Of a stretch of DNA of 64,000 bases, positions 54,405-63,536 are shown piece after piece. The stretch lies in contig NZ_QGGO01000003.1 of the NCBI RefSeq assembly GCF_003148625.1, forward strand, positions 186,001-250,000, in the 5' to 3' direction. The position numbers and the translations under genes were made by a program. Source of the DNA: Arcicella aurantiaca (GTDB taxonomy: Bacteria > Bacteroidota > Bacteroidia > Cytophagales > Spirosomataceae). The notes under the pieces were generated by a model, which worked only from the letters and a program-made list of their open reading frames with translations, was not told the DNA's origin and ran no database searches. The number at the start of each line of letters is the position of its first letter. Position 1 is the first letter of the stretch.

Positions 54405-54821
54405 TTAGAAGTCTATTTTGCCACGATTAGCCTTTTTCTCAGCCATCTTCTTTTTACTTTTAAGGCGTTCTGCAATCATTGCAGCAGTTGGAGTTACTTT
54501 GAGTCTTTTTTTAGGAATAGTTAAAGCTTTAACCAATGATTCTTTAAACTTTTTAATCACAACTGCTTTATTTCTGAGTTGAGTTCGTTCTTCTTGAGAA
54601 ACGATAATTAACTCCCCTTCAGAATTAATTTGATTTTTAAGTTTTTCTTGAATTAATAGCTTTTGACTTTCATCTAAAAGTTGGGAGCTTAGAACATTAA
54701 AACGTAATTCCATTTTTGTAGAAACCTTATTTACATTTTGTCCACCAGCTCCGCCACTACGAGAAGCTTGGAATTGCCACTCAGTAGAGAAATCTTGTTT
54801 AAGTAATTCTGGTAAAGTCAT
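54405..54821 (-). CDS. arfB: Ribosome-rescue peptidyl-tRNA hydrolase ArfB
   Basis: A 138-residue release-factor-like hydrolase that frees ribosomes stalled on truncated mRNA. GGQ lies at 26-28 within SRSGGAGGQNVNKVSTKME. The C-terminal basic tail, which enters the empty mRNA channel, is present (about 105-138, KKRLKVTPTAAMIAERLKSK). Length matches the family. Cytoplasmic, monocistronic. Confidence 0.94.
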   Translation of the reverse strand: MTLPELLKQDFSTEWQFQASRSGGAGGQNVNKVSTKMELRFNVLSSQLLDESQKLLIQEKLKNQINSEGELIIVSQEERTQLRNKAVVIKKFKESLVKALTIPKKRLKVTPTAAMIAERLKSKKKMAEKKANRGKIDF

Positions 54822-55186
54822 AATTTTTAACGAATAGTTGTTGGCTGATAAAATATTTATACAAAGTTAGACTGCTAAATTATACTTTTAAGCATCTGGA
54901 AGGTATTTAAAAACACTTTAAACATCTATTTTCATAAATTTTCAATTAAAATCGGTTAATAATTGATACAAAATTTGGAGTGAGCAGTAAATGATGAAAA
55001 AAAGTTAAAAAAACTTTCAAGGTTAAGTTTTTGAAAATCAAAAGTTTACAAATTATTTTCATTTTTTTTGAAATTTTCTTTCAAAAAGACTTGCACAGGA
55101 ATAAAAATCGCCCTAATTTTGCATCACGAAAAACGAACAACGCTTCTGAAATAAAGAAACAAAAAGTAAGTTAATCGTTGAAAAAA
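54822..55186. other. Intergenic region upstream of tRNA-Thr
   Basis: This 365-base gap contains the tRNA promoter at 55091-55121 and, on the minus strand, TAACTTTG (54869-54862) that could be a -7 box for arfB without a clear -33 partner. No gene seen. Confidence 0.5.
55091..55121 (+). promoter_or_regulatory. Strong Bacteroidota-type promoter for tRNA-Thr
   Basis: TTG (55091-55093) is followed after 20 bases by TAATTTTG (55114-55121). An A/T-rich stretch just upstream could act as an UP-like element. Transcription would begin near 55128, about 60 bases before the mature tRNA. Confidence 0.75.
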
Positions 55187-55259
<73 letters not shown>

Positions 55260-55263
55260 CTCA

Positions 55264-55300
55264 AAACACTTCAAGCATGGCGTTTGAAGTGTTTTTTTTT
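55264..55300 (+). terminator. Terminator after tRNA-Thr
   Basis: AACACTTCAA (55265-55274) and TTGAAGTGTT (55284-55293) form a 10-bp stem followed by a run of T. Confidence 0.9.
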
Positions 55301-55321
55301 TGACCTTATTTTAAGGTACTA

Positions 55322-55365
55322 AAAACAAAAGTCCCTCCAAAATACTTTGAAGGGACTTTTGTTTT
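55322..55365. terminator. Terminator after the serine hydrolase gene
   Basis: AAAACAAAAGTCCCT pairs with AGGGACTTTTGTTTT; inner CAAA/TTTG pairs extend the stem. It abuts the stop codon of the minus-strand gene. Confidence 0.85.
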
Positions 55366-56663
55366 TAATCGTCTATCGACTGATAAATTATTTGTCGGAA
55401 TAAGTTATTTAAATTATCTCCTTTGGTTTGTTGCGTTTGCTTCATGATAACGCCAATGATTTTTTCTTTGGGGTCGCCGAAGTAGTTGGTGTTGAAATAA
55501 CCGCCCCAAGTAAATGAGCCTTCGCTACCAATTCCGCCTTTGTCTTCACCGCTGGCTTTGAGAACGCTATATGCTAAACCAAAGAAATTATCTCCGTTTT
55601 CTCCACTGAAAAGTATTCCTGTTTGGTTAGAAAGTATAGCATCAATGGTAGTTCTGCTCAAAAATCTTTTACCGCCCAATTCTCCGCCGTTCAAATACAT
55701 TTGTAAGAATGTTGCGTAATCTTTTGCCGTACTTGAAAGTCCTGCCCCGCCAGAGAAAAACGTTTTAGCTCCCTTTATTGGATATTCTGGGTCGTAGAAA
55801 GTGGTTGGGTATTTCTCCCAATTTCCGTCTTTGTCGGGTCTTTGCACGGATACTAAACGGCTTGCCTTTGCATCGGGTAAATAAAAGTATGTATCATTCA
55901 TATTTAATGGGTCTAAGATTCTTTTTCTTAAAAACTCATCAAATGGCATTCCTGAAACTACTTCGATAAAATAGCCCAATACGTCTAATCCTTCACAATA
56001 GGTGTATTTTTCACCGGGATTATGGTGTAAAGGTAGTTTGGCTAATTTCTTGACACTTTCTCCAATTTTGATTGACTCGGTTGTAAATAAATCGGTAATT
56101 CCTGCCTTTTTATACATGGCTTTAAAGCGTTCGTCTGAATCGATTGCTCCGTAACCTAAACCTGAAGTATGGCTCAATAAATGACGAATCGTAATTTCCT
56201 TTTTAGCTGGTTCTGTTGTGTAACTGCTATCTTTAAAGGTAAAACTTTTCACTAAAGTTGGATTCTTAAATTCTGGAATGTATTTAGAAATGGGGTCATC
56301 TAACTGAAATTTTCCTTCTTCCCAAAGCATCATGACTGCCGTTGAGGTAATGGCTTTCGTCATGGAAGCAATTCTGAAAATATCGTCTCGTTTCAAGGCT
56401 CTATTGCTCTGATTGTCAGCCATTCCAAAGGCTTTGTGATAAACAATTTTACCGTTTTTTACAACGATTGCCGCTACGCCTGGCACTTCTTTATTGTTGA
56501 TAGCATTTTGGAAAATATTATCCATTCGTGCCATTCGCTCGCTTGATAAGCCTACGCTTTCGGGCGTGCCATCGGTAATTGTAGGGGAGTTTTTAGCGGA
56601 TTTAGTTTGTGAGAAACCACCAATAGAAATAAGCAGAAAAAGAATAGTAAGTATATTTTTCAT
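55365..56663 (-). CDS. Beta-lactamase-family serine hydrolase, exported
   Basis: A 432-residue protein from the ATG at 56663, which starts a signal peptide (MKNILTILFLLISIGGFSQT). The longer in-frame start at 56780 would add 39 residues and overlap the neighbouring gene. The SxxK motif is SMTK at 100-103. The YxN position is probably Tyr-Cys-Glu in KYTYCEGLD, and the third motif region is GGAGLSSTAKDYATF. The pattern is that of esterase EstB or D-alanyl-D-alanine peptidase-like relatives, not of a true class C beta-lactamase. The substrate is unknown. Confidence 0.87.
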   Translation of the reverse strand: MKNILTILFLLISIGGFSQTKSAKNSPTITDGTPESVGLSSERMARMDNIFQNAINNKEVPGVAAIVVKNGKIVYHKAFGMADNQSNRALKRDDIFRIASMTKAITSTAVMMLWEEGKFQLDDPISKYIPEFKNPTLVKSFTFKDSSYTTEPAKKEITIRHLLSHTSGLGYGAIDSDERFKAMYKKAGITDLFTTESIKIGESVKKLAKLPLHHNPGEKYTYCEGLDVLGYFIEVVSGMPFDEFLRKRILDPLNMNDTYFYLPDAKASRLVSVQRPDKDGNWEKYPTTFYDPEYPIKGAKTFFSGGAGLSSTAKDYATFLQMYLNGGELGGKRFLSRTTIDAILSNQTGILFSGENGDNFFGLAYSVLKASGEDKGGIGSEGSFTWGGYFNTNYFGDPKEKIIGVIMKQTQQTKGDNLNNLFRQIIYQSIDD

Positions 56664-56776
56664 GTTTTTGGTTTTGAAATAATATAAAAAAATGAAATTA
56701 AACCTTTCATGATAAAAAACAAAAATGCCAGTCAACAAAATTGACTGGCAGACTCCTATTTGCTTGAGAATCAAAA

Positions 56777-57343
56777 TCAATCAGGTAAAAAAGTAAAATC
56801 TACAAAACCAGCCATATAGTTTGTAGGCTCGGTAGTTGGATATTTAGGGGCAGCTCCTAAAGCACTACTGATGTAACCATAGGCTAAAAATACGACGTTG
56901 CCTTTTACAATTGGAAATGAGAAATTACTACCTGTTTTAGGATAGACAATATTCCAATTATTAGATAAATAAGTAATGTAATATTGTTTGTTGGCAGTTA
57001 ATGCAAGAGGAGTAATGTCTCCCCAAGCTTGGTCATTAGCAATGGTTACTTCTAAGGTTTTTTGGCTTACGATGCTTTTTGTGGCTACGTCCCAAATAAC
57101 AACTCTGTACGAACCCGGAGTAGGTGTTTTTACGCCTAATCGGGTAATTTTTCCTGCTTTTGACACTTGAAACCTCTGTCCGTATTCATAGTAAGTTGAA
57201 TTAATGGTTTTTGCACCAAACTTTACTGTACTATCTGCGAAAAAACTTGCTAATGGCGTTTCTGCTGGTGTGGTGGTTTCCTCTTTTTTACAAGCACTTG
57301 CTAATAAAATGAGGGTGAAAAAGAAAATTGATAAGTTTTTCAT
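56777..57343 (-). CDS. Small lipoprotein with DUF4082-like domain
   Basis: A 188-residue protein with a lipoprotein signal (FFTLILLASAC, Cys at about residue 18) followed by a Lys/Glu/Thr/Pro linker. The rest is a single beta-sandwich resembling DUF4082 (FGAKTINSTYYEYGQRFQV, GSYRVVIWDVATKSIV, TANKQYYITYLSNNWN). That domain is found in cell-surface and carbohydrate-associated proteins, with no known activity. It lies upstream of the serine hydrolase on the same strand. Confidence 0.75.
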   Translation of the reverse strand: MKNLSIFFFTLILLASACKKEETTTPAETPLASFFADSTVKFGAKTINSTYYEYGQRFQVSKAGKITRLGVKTPTPGSYRVVIWDVATKSIVSQKTLEVTIANDQAWGDITPLALTANKQYYITYLSNNWNIVYPKTGSNFSFPIVKGNVVFLAYGYISSALGAAPKYPTTEPTNYMAGFVDFTFLPD

Positions 57344-57670
57344 GGTAAGTTATTTTTTAATTGTTAATTATTGAGTGTTTAAATACTCGCTCTTTTCAAG
57401 AGTTCTGATGCAAAATTGTTGTACTGTTTTCAAAAATGGAGCGATAATTGAGTTAATGGTAAAACTTATGAGTAAGCGGTATTTTCTATCTTTATTTTGT
57501 TGTTTTAGTCGAGAAAAAATGAATGTAGAGTAACAAATGCTAATATTTTAGTAGAAAAAACGTTTATGAAAACAGGAGAAAATTTACCCTAACTAATATT
57601 TCCATTACTTTTGTTAAATAGAATCTGCTTAGACTTTTATCATGGTAGATTTATAAAACAAACCCAATCA
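57344..57670. other. Divergent intergenic region
   Basis: This gap of about 327 bases lies between the DUF4082 lipoprotein gene and a small lipoprotein gene. It is AT-rich and contains no repeat or RNA gene that I can support. An in-frame TTG at 57611 could extend the rightward gene, but the signal peptide argues for 57671. Confidence 0.4.
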
Positions 57671-57955
57671 ATGAAATTAAAGTCGCTTTTATTTTTTGTA
57701 CTGTTGATAATAGGAAGTCAAGCTTTGACGGGCTGTATTTGGGCAAGGCGTTGTCCTGAAAAAACGTGTAGAGTTGCCAATGAGCATAAACATGAAAATG
57801 GCGTTTATCGTCCAAGAGCAGCTTTTTCGTGGGTGACAACAAAGAAACACTGGCCTTGGAGTCGTTTGGGAGGAGGAAAGAAATTTAACGGGAAAAAAGA
57901 TAAAAAATCAGGAAAAACGAAGTTTAAATATTTACTTCCTGGGGAGAAGTTGTAA
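57671..57955 (+). CDS. Small basic lipoprotein, function unknown
   Basis: A 94-residue protein from the ATG at 57671. The signal peptide ends in a lipobox, ALTGC at about residues 18-22, so the mature protein has only about 73 residues. It is strongly basic (GGGKKFNGKKDKKSG) with two Cys soon after the lipobox (RRCPEKTC) and a WVTTKKHWPWSRLGGGK segment. No family is recognised. Such small proteins are easily missed by gene finders. Confidence 0.65.
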   Translation: MKLKSLLFFVLLIIGSQALTGCIWARRCPEKTCRVANEHKHENGVYRPRAAFSWVTTKKHWPWSRLGGGKKFNGKKDKKSGKTKFKYLLPGEKL

Positions 57956-58015
57956 TTGGTTACTGGTTGATTGGTTACTGGTTGATTGGTAATTGGTTGA
58001 TTGGTTATTGATTGA
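57956..58015. repeat. Four tandem copies of a 15-bp unit
   Basis: TTGGTTACTGGTTGA occurs twice exactly and then twice with one to three changes, starting one base after the stop codon of the small lipoprotein gene. Confidence 0.88.
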
Positions 58016-58039
58016 TTAGTCCAAAATAGAAAAATATTA

Positions 58040-58083
58040 AAAAAGTCCCAATTGGAACTAATAATTCCAACTGGGACTTTTTT
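58040..58083. terminator. Bidirectional terminator
   Basis: AAAAGTCCCAATTGGAA and TTCCAACTGGGACTTTT pair with one mismatch, followed by T. It lies between the 15-bp and 7-bp tandem repeats. Confidence 0.82.
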
Positions 58084-58139
58084 ACACCTAACACCTAACA
58101 CCTAACACCTAACACCTAACACCTAACACCTAACACCTA
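58084..58139. repeat. Eight exact tandem copies of ACACCTA
   Basis: The 7-bp unit is repeated eight times without change and runs into the TAG stop codon of the TonB-type receptor gene (58137-58139). It resembles telomere-like repeats but lies inside the chromosome. Confidence 0.92.
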
Positions 58140-60623
58140 ATTCCCTCCATTTTTAACACGTCCTTTTTCTGCTTCTAAGCCTGTTTGACGTTGGCGAGAT
58201 GCTTGAACTTTGTTATTTCCGAAACGATAAGTGAATGTTAAGCGAGCTACACGACTTTCCCATTTGTTAGCAATTTGTACGTCGATGTCATTGAAGGCAA
58301 AGCTTCCACGGAAACTATTTGACCAAAATACGTCGTTTACATTCAATTTTAAGGTTGCTTTATCTTTTAAGAATTTCTTTTGAACCCCGAAAGAAACTGC
58401 TCCCATTGGTTTTCCAATCAATTGTGCTTCAACGAATGGAGATTGATACCAACCACTCAACTCAATTGAAAATTTCTTTGGCAACGTAAATTGATGCGTC
58501 ATATTGGCTTGATACGTTGTGGCTCTGGCATCTAAAGGTTGAAAAATTGTTGTTGCCACGCCATCTGCTCCGACTGTTGTTTTAGGAATATCTCCTACAT
58601 AATGATTGTTGTACAAATTGAAATAAGTATTGCTAAACCACCATTTTGTAATTGGCACTGGCACAGAGAATGAAATGCCGAAATTATCTACATAACCAAT
58701 GTTGAATTTTGTAACATTCGTCAATTTAAGAGCATTATTTTGTTCCAAAATCTGCGTCATTACACCATTGGTACGGCTATAATTGATAGTTGTCGTGATG
58801 GCGTCCATGAAAGTATGCGACATTTCGATGGCATCTGTGTATTGTGGTTGTAATAATTCGTTGCCTTTTTCAAAAGTATATGGGTCGAGGAAGAATAAAA
58901 ATGGGTTCAAATCTTCATAACTCGGACGGTCAATTCTACGGCTATACGACAAGCCTAATTGATGTTTTGCTGACAATTTTTCACGTAAATAAATACTTGG
59001 GAATAAGTTTGTGTAATTACGATTTAGTAATTCTTTGCCCTGTAAAGTTCCTTGTCCGTTGGTGTTTTCAACTCTTAATCCTAATTGTACACTCAATTTT
59101 TTGAATTGCTGAGAGTAATTTACATATCCTGCATTGATATTTTCTTTGTATAAAAATCCACGAGTACGAGTTGGGTCAAGCACACGATTATTATTGTCGC
59201 CTACCAAAAACTCAAATCGCATATCATTATTAGAGTTTACATAACTTGATTTTACGCCTGCTTCAAATTTTGCCTTTTTATTAATTGGAAATACCAAATC
59301 CGCTTTTAACGAATAAATATCAATTTTTGAAGCTGTCAATCCATCTTCATTACGTGTCTGGCGGAGGATATTATTAATGTCGTATTTTGAAGTACGATAT
59401 TTCATATTATTGTCAGAATCATAGCGAGCATAATCGGCATCCATTGTCCATTCTTTACCTGTTGAGTCAATGATATGTTTGAAATTGACATTGGTTGAAT
59501 AATTCCCCCAATTATTATTAATATCTCCTTTGGTAATTGAAGTAGAGTCCATCATTCCTAAAGAATTTTTGATAATTGCTTGGTTATCAAGCAATTCTTT
59601 CCAATTTCCATTCATACCATTGAATAAAACACCGATAGTATTTTTAGAGTCGATGAAATAATCTGCTCCAACTTTATAAGAAAATGAGCTATTTTGACGG
59701 TCAGAATTGGCAATTTGGTCGAATCCTGAAAGCGTTTTCCCATTCTCTACAAACTTGCGTTTAATGTCATTGATTTGAAAACTTTTGCGGTTATTTCCAG
59801 AGAAATTTCCGAATACATTTACTTTTCCTTGACGATAATTAAGATTTAAGCTCGCATTTTCTTTTGGTAAAGATTGATAAAAACCATAACCCAATCCCAA
59901 CGTTGCCGAACCGTTTAAACCCATGTTTTGGTTCTTTTTCATCTTAATGTTTATTACGCCTGCATTACCTGCTGCATCATATTTTGCAGGTGGATTAGTC
60001 ATTAATTCGATTTTATCCACTTGGCTCGACTGCATATTTCTGAGCAAATTAGCTAAGTCCGATGCTGACATATACGTTGGTTTTCCGTCCATCATTACCA
60101 TCACATTTTGCTTGCCTTTCAAGGAAATATTACCATCTTTATCAACCGTTACGCCCGGTGATTTTTCCAAAACTTCCAATGCCGTACTTCCCGCTGAAAC
60201 GATAGAGTTTTCAACATTGACAACCGTTTTATCAATTTGTTGTTCGATAAAAGGTTTTTTTGCAACTACTTGAACCTCAGATAATTGCTTGGAATCTTCT
60301 TGCATAACAAGATTTGATAATTTTACTGTGCCATTTTCCGAATTTATCGTAAATTTTGGCGTATAGAATTTCTTGTATCCTAACTGCGAAATATTCACGA
60401 TATAATCTCCGTAAGTAATTTTTTCAAATTCAAATGAACCGCTTTGGTCAGATAATGCTCCTTTTACCAAGGTAGAATCTTTTGCTTTTAATAAAGTAAC
60501 ATTAGCAAATTCCACGATTTTGTTTTTGTCATCAGTAATTTGTCCACTGATTTTTCCCTGTGCATTAGTTTTAAAACTGTTGAGGCTTATGAGGGCGATT
60601 AGAAAGTAAAATAAAGTTTTCAT
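58137..60623 (-). CDS. TonB-dependent receptor-like outer-membrane protein
   Basis: An 828-residue outer-membrane protein with a signal peptide (about 1-21). A carboxypeptidase-regulatory-like domain (about 22-105, GKISGQITDDKNKIVEFANV) comes first. A TonB plug follows at about 115-235 (VLEKSPGVTVDKDGNISLKG, VMVMMDGKPTYMS, NPPAKYDAAGNAGVINIKM). The rest is a large barrel of the type found in Bacteroidota receptors without a SusD partner. The end is basic (FRFGNNKVQASRQRQTG) and lacks a terminal aromatic. The ligand is unknown; no SusD gene follows, so it is not a glycan SusC. Confidence 0.88.
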   Translation of the reverse strand: MKTLFYFLIALISLNSFKTNAQGKISGQITDDKNKIVEFANVTLLKAKDSTLVKGALSDQSGSFEFEKITYGDYIVNISQLGYKKFYTPKFTINSENGTVKLSNLVMQEDSKQLSEVQVVAKKPFIEQQIDKTVVNVENSIVSAGSTALEVLEKSPGVTVDKDGNISLKGKQNVMVMMDGKPTYMSASDLANLLRNMQSSQVDKIELMTNPPAKYDAAGNAGVINIKMKKNQNMGLNGSATLGLGYGFYQSLPKENASLNLNYRQGKVNVFGNFSGNNRKSFQINDIKRKFVENGKTLSGFDQIANSDRQNSSFSYKVGADYFIDSKNTIGVLFNGMNGNWKELLDNQAIIKNSLGMMDSTSITKGDINNNWGNYSTNVNFKHIIDSTGKEWTMDADYARYDSDNNMKYRTSKYDINNILRQTRNEDGLTASKIDIYSLKADLVFPINKKAKFEAGVKSSYVNSNNDMRFEFLVGDNNNRVLDPTRTRGFLYKENINAGYVNYSQQFKKLSVQLGLRVENTNGQGTLQGKELLNRNYTNLFPSIYLREKLSAKHQLGLSYSRRIDRPSYEDLNPFLFFLDPYTFEKGNELLQPQYTDAIEMSHTFMDAITTTINYSRTNGVMTQILEQNNALKLTNVTKFNIGYVDNFGISFSVPVPITKWWFSNTYFNLYNNHYVGDIPKTTVGADGVATTIFQPLDARATTYQANMTHQFTLPKKFSIELSGWYQSPFVEAQLIGKPMGAVSFGVQKKFLKDKATLKLNVNDVFWSNSFRGSFAFNDIDVQIANKWESRVARLTFTYRFGNNKVQASRQRQTGLEAEKGRVKNGGN

Positions 60624-61085
60624 AAAGAGTTTGTATTGATTTTGTAAGCGAAAAGCGATTTGCGAAAAGCGAAGAATCTCGACTTCATGTTGAAATAAAT
60701 AATCGACGCTGTATTCGTTTTACCACATTTTACACTCAATTTTGAAAATGATAGATTAAGAGAAATATCTTCAATAATGTTGAATCAAAATTATATATTA
60801 AACATACTACCTTGCATAACAAACTACCTGATTGGTTTCCTCAAAGGATGAATGGTTGAGAATTCTCGTAAAGTATTTTGTTTAGTTTTGGAAGAGTGGA
60901 TTTTGTAGATGAGATGCAGGTACTGAGAAAAAGGTTGCAGAAGGACATAAAAAAACTTTCATTTTTGAGGAATGACAGTTTTTGTGATGAAGATAGTAAA
61001 TCAATATAAGATTATATAATGGTAGATTATAAGTATCACTTATTCGCTATCTTTACATTTTTAATTTGTAATAAAAATAAATTAT
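60624..61085. other. Divergent intergenic region before the restriction-modification genes
   Basis: This 462-base gap contains GCGAAAAGCGATTTGCGAAA (about 60649-60668), a word also seen in complement at about 37376 and 39176. A TATCTTTA box at 61048-61055, about 30 bases before the methyltransferase ATG, could be its -7 element. No gene was found. It marks the change from core genes to the restriction-modification cassette. Confidence 0.45.
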
Positions 61086-62828
61086 ATGGATTTTTTAATT
61101 GGAGAAATTAAAAATACAGGACAAGTTTCATCTTTTCTTGATAAGATTATCTTTGGACAAAATGGCTACGAACAATGTCTAAACAAAATTGATAGAAAGA
61201 AAAATGGTGTTTTTTTTACAAACTCGATTAATACAGTCGAAAATTTATTAGATATTGTTTTAATTGATTCAGGAATTTTTGGTAGAAGAATACTTGAGCC
61301 TTCCTGTGGTCAAGGAATTTTTATTTTAAAATTGCTCTCGGATATTTATTTAAAATTTCCCGACTCATTATTAATTTCAAATTTTATATCAAATAATATT
61401 TTCTTTGTTGATGTTCAAGAAGAAATGGTTGAAAAAACCAAAAGTAATATACAGAAATTATATACGTTTCTTTTTGATGAAAATTTTCAAGGTTCATTTA
61501 ACGGAATAACTTGGGATTTTACGGATAAAGTTTCTTCTGGATTAACGCTGTTTGATGAGGTTAAAACCACTCCTTTTTCTAATTTATACAATTCGTTTGA
61601 TTATATAATTGGTAATCCTCCTTATGTTACATTATATGGAAGAAGAGATAAAAAGGAAAGCGAGGAACAAAGAATAAATTACTTAAATAATTATCATCAG
61701 TTTCCAAGTTCTGTAAAAAATGGGAAACTTAATCTTGTAATGTTGTTTATAGAACATTCGCTTGATTTTTTGAAAGAAAATGGTATGTTGAGTTTTATTA
61801 TTGATGTTTCTTTTTTTGAAACAGCTTATGAGTTTACAAGAAAATATTTGTTAGAAAATACAACTATTGATGAATTGCAGGTGAACATTAAAGATTTTGA
61901 TGTTGCGAGTGGTCAAGTAATTATAAAACTTTCAAAAACTAAAACTGTAAATCATAAAGTACAAATTATTGACCATAAAACTGAAAATCGTTATTTAGTT
62001 AAACAAAACATTTGGTATAATAAAAATGATGAATATAAATTCAGATACAATGGTTGCTCAATTTCAAAGCAAATTTTAGACAAAGTAGAAGCCAAAAAAG
62101 ATAAAACCATACTGCAATTATATCCAAATAAAAATCTCCGTACTTGCGTGATGCTTTTGGATATGGAAGATAAATTTACTTTTACCAATAAAGAAAGTAG
62201 AGAAGAGAATTTTTTATACCCATATTATCAAGGTTCTAAAGCACTTTCTGAAAAGTATGGCAAACTGGATTTTAAAAAATATTTTTACTATGACAAATCG
62301 TTACAAGATTCAATTAATGATGAATTGAAAATTGAACTTGAAAAACAAGGTGTTAAGAATAAAAAAAGATTAGGATTGGGCGAAACGATTATTTATGATA
62401 ATCCAAAATTGTTTATTAGACAGTCGGCAAAAGAAATAATTGCTACAATAGATTTAGGCAAAAGTTCTGCAAATAATAGTCTTTACGTTTTTTCATTAAG
62501 AAATAATTCTGCAGAAACAATTGAATTTTTATATTTTCTATGTGGTTTTTTGAATACAGATTTTGTGACTTATTACGCTCAACAAATGAATATAATAAGG
62601 TTTTCACAAGGTAAACAACCGCAAATAAAAATTGGTGACTTAGGAACTATTTATGTTCCTAATGATATTAAATTACAAAATGAAATTTCTAAATTGTGTA
62701 AAGAAGTTTACACCGATTTTGATTCAAAAGATACTGTAAAAACACAAATAGATAATTTAGTTTATTCTTATTATGACTTGTCCGATTTTGAAATTTCAAC
62801 TATTAAAAAAAGTATTAAAGATTTTTGA
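61086..62828 (+). CDS. DNA adenine-N6 methyltransferase of a type II restriction-modification system
   Basis: A 580-residue enzyme that methylates the adenine of its recognition site. SAM-binding motif I is LEPSCGQGIF (about 70-79), preceded by GVFFTN (41-46). The catalytic motif IV is NPPY at 177-180. The C-terminal half resembles the TaqI/Eco57I-type target-recognition domain (FLCGFLNTDFVTYYAQQ, then QPQIKIGDLGTIYVP). It has no nuclease domain at the N-terminus, so it is a stand-alone methylase. The gene is more AT-rich than its neighbours, a sign of transfer. Its 3' end overlaps the endonuclease gene tail-to-tail by 14 bases. Confidence 0.9.
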   Translation: MDFLIGEIKNTGQVSSFLDKIIFGQNGYEQCLNKIDRKKNGVFFTNSINTVENLLDIVLIDSGIFGRRILEPSCGQGIFILKLLSDIYLKFPDSLLISNFISNNIFFVDVQEEMVEKTKSNIQKLYTFLFDENFQGSFNGITWDFTDKVSSGLTLFDEVKTTPFSNLYNSFDYIIGNPPYVTLYGRRDKKESEEQRINYLNNYHQFPSSVKNGKLNLVMLFIEHSLDFLKENGMLSFIIDVSFFETAYEFTRKYLLENTTIDELQVNIKDFDVASGQVIIKLSKTKTVNHKVQIIDHKTENRYLVKQNIWYNKNDEYKFRYNGCSISKQILDKVEAKKDKTILQLYPNKNLRTCVMLLDMEDKFTFTNKESREENFLYPYYQGSKALSEKYGKLDFKKYFYYDKSLQDSINDELKIELEKQGVKNKKRLGLGETIIYDNPKLFIRQSAKEIIATIDLGKSSANNSLYVFSLRNNSAETIEFLYFLCGFLNTDFVTYYAQQMNIIRFSQGKQPQIKIGDLGTIYVPNDIKLQNEISKLCKEVYTDFDSKDTVKTQIDNLVYSYYDLSDFEISTIKKSIKDF

Positions 62829-63534
62829 TACTTTCTTCTTGTGATTTATTAAGTTCTTTAAGCTGTTCCAAGGATAAGTCTTTTTTGAAATTACCTTGTC
62901 TTAAGTTTTCTAATTCTTCAGTTGCCTTTTTCAGTTTTCTTTCGTTAGATTCTATTTTCTTTTGAAGTAAAAACTCTAAAAATTCTTCTCGAGTTCTGTA
63001 CATTGGTTCTGCAAAACCATTGACTTGCATTTGGTTTGCAGGTGTTATTCTCATTGTACTACTAACATCTTTAAGGAAATATGATTTTACAAATATTTCA
63101 TTATTCTTTACAAAATCTAACCCTGTTTCATTTCCTTTGTAATAGACAAGAATGTAAACCAAATAAAAATAGCCACTATTCATCAATGTCAATACTTTGT
63201 CTGGTGTACCGCTATCAGGATTGGTGTCGTCATTGTCAATATTTATGGCTTTAAAATCAATCCAAAGTAATTCTCTATGGTTGTTGATTTCAAAAAATGT
63301 TTGAACATCAAAAGGATTTTTAGTTTTCCCTTCTGGTGAAGCCAACGATTCTTTAAAATATTGATGGTTTTGAGTAAATTCTACAAACCTATTTTCAAGA
63401 AATTTGCTAATTCCATCTCCAACTCGTTCACCTTTCTTAACAGCAATATTCAATTTAGGATTTGTATTGATTATGTTTCCTAAAAGTTCATTTAATTGAG
63501 TTGTAATAAGTGTTTCGTATGCTTGAATATCCAT
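62815..63534 (-). CDS. Type II restriction endonuclease (PD-(D/E)xK)
   Basis: A 239-residue protein placed between the controller and the methylase, as expected for the endonuclease. The likely active site is Asp76 in NPFDVQTFFE and Asp93/Lys95 in LLWIDFKAI, a PD-x16-DxK arrangement. A conserved helix with Glu47 (GDGISKFLENRFVEF) precedes it. Residues 175-239 form a basic helical tail and coiled coil. I cannot name the specificity. It starts two bases after the controller stop codon, so both are made from one transcript. Confidence 0.8.
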   Translation of the reverse strand: MDIQAYETLITTQLNELLGNIINTNPKLNIAVKKGERVGDGISKFLENRFVEFTQNHQYFKESLASPEGKTKNPFDVQTFFEINNHRELLWIDFKAINIDNDDTNPDSGTPDKVLTLMNSGYFYLVYILVYYKGNETGLDFVKNNEIFVKSYFLKDVSSTMRITPANQMQVNGFAEPMYRTREEFLEFLLQKKIESNERKLKKATEELENLRQGNFKKDLSLEQLKELNKSQEESIKNL

Positions 63535-63536
63535 AT

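Noticed and set aside
57956..58139. Possible CRISPR array from the regular repeats
   Set aside because: The 15-bp and 7-bp units are directly adjacent, without unique spacers, and no cas gene is present.
58084..58139. Telomere-like array suggesting a replicon end
   Set aside because: Genes continue on both sides and eight short copies are better explained by slippage.
59923..60273. 116-codon plus-strand ORF opposite the TonB-type receptor
   Set aside because: It is the reverse reading of the well-conserved plug domain.
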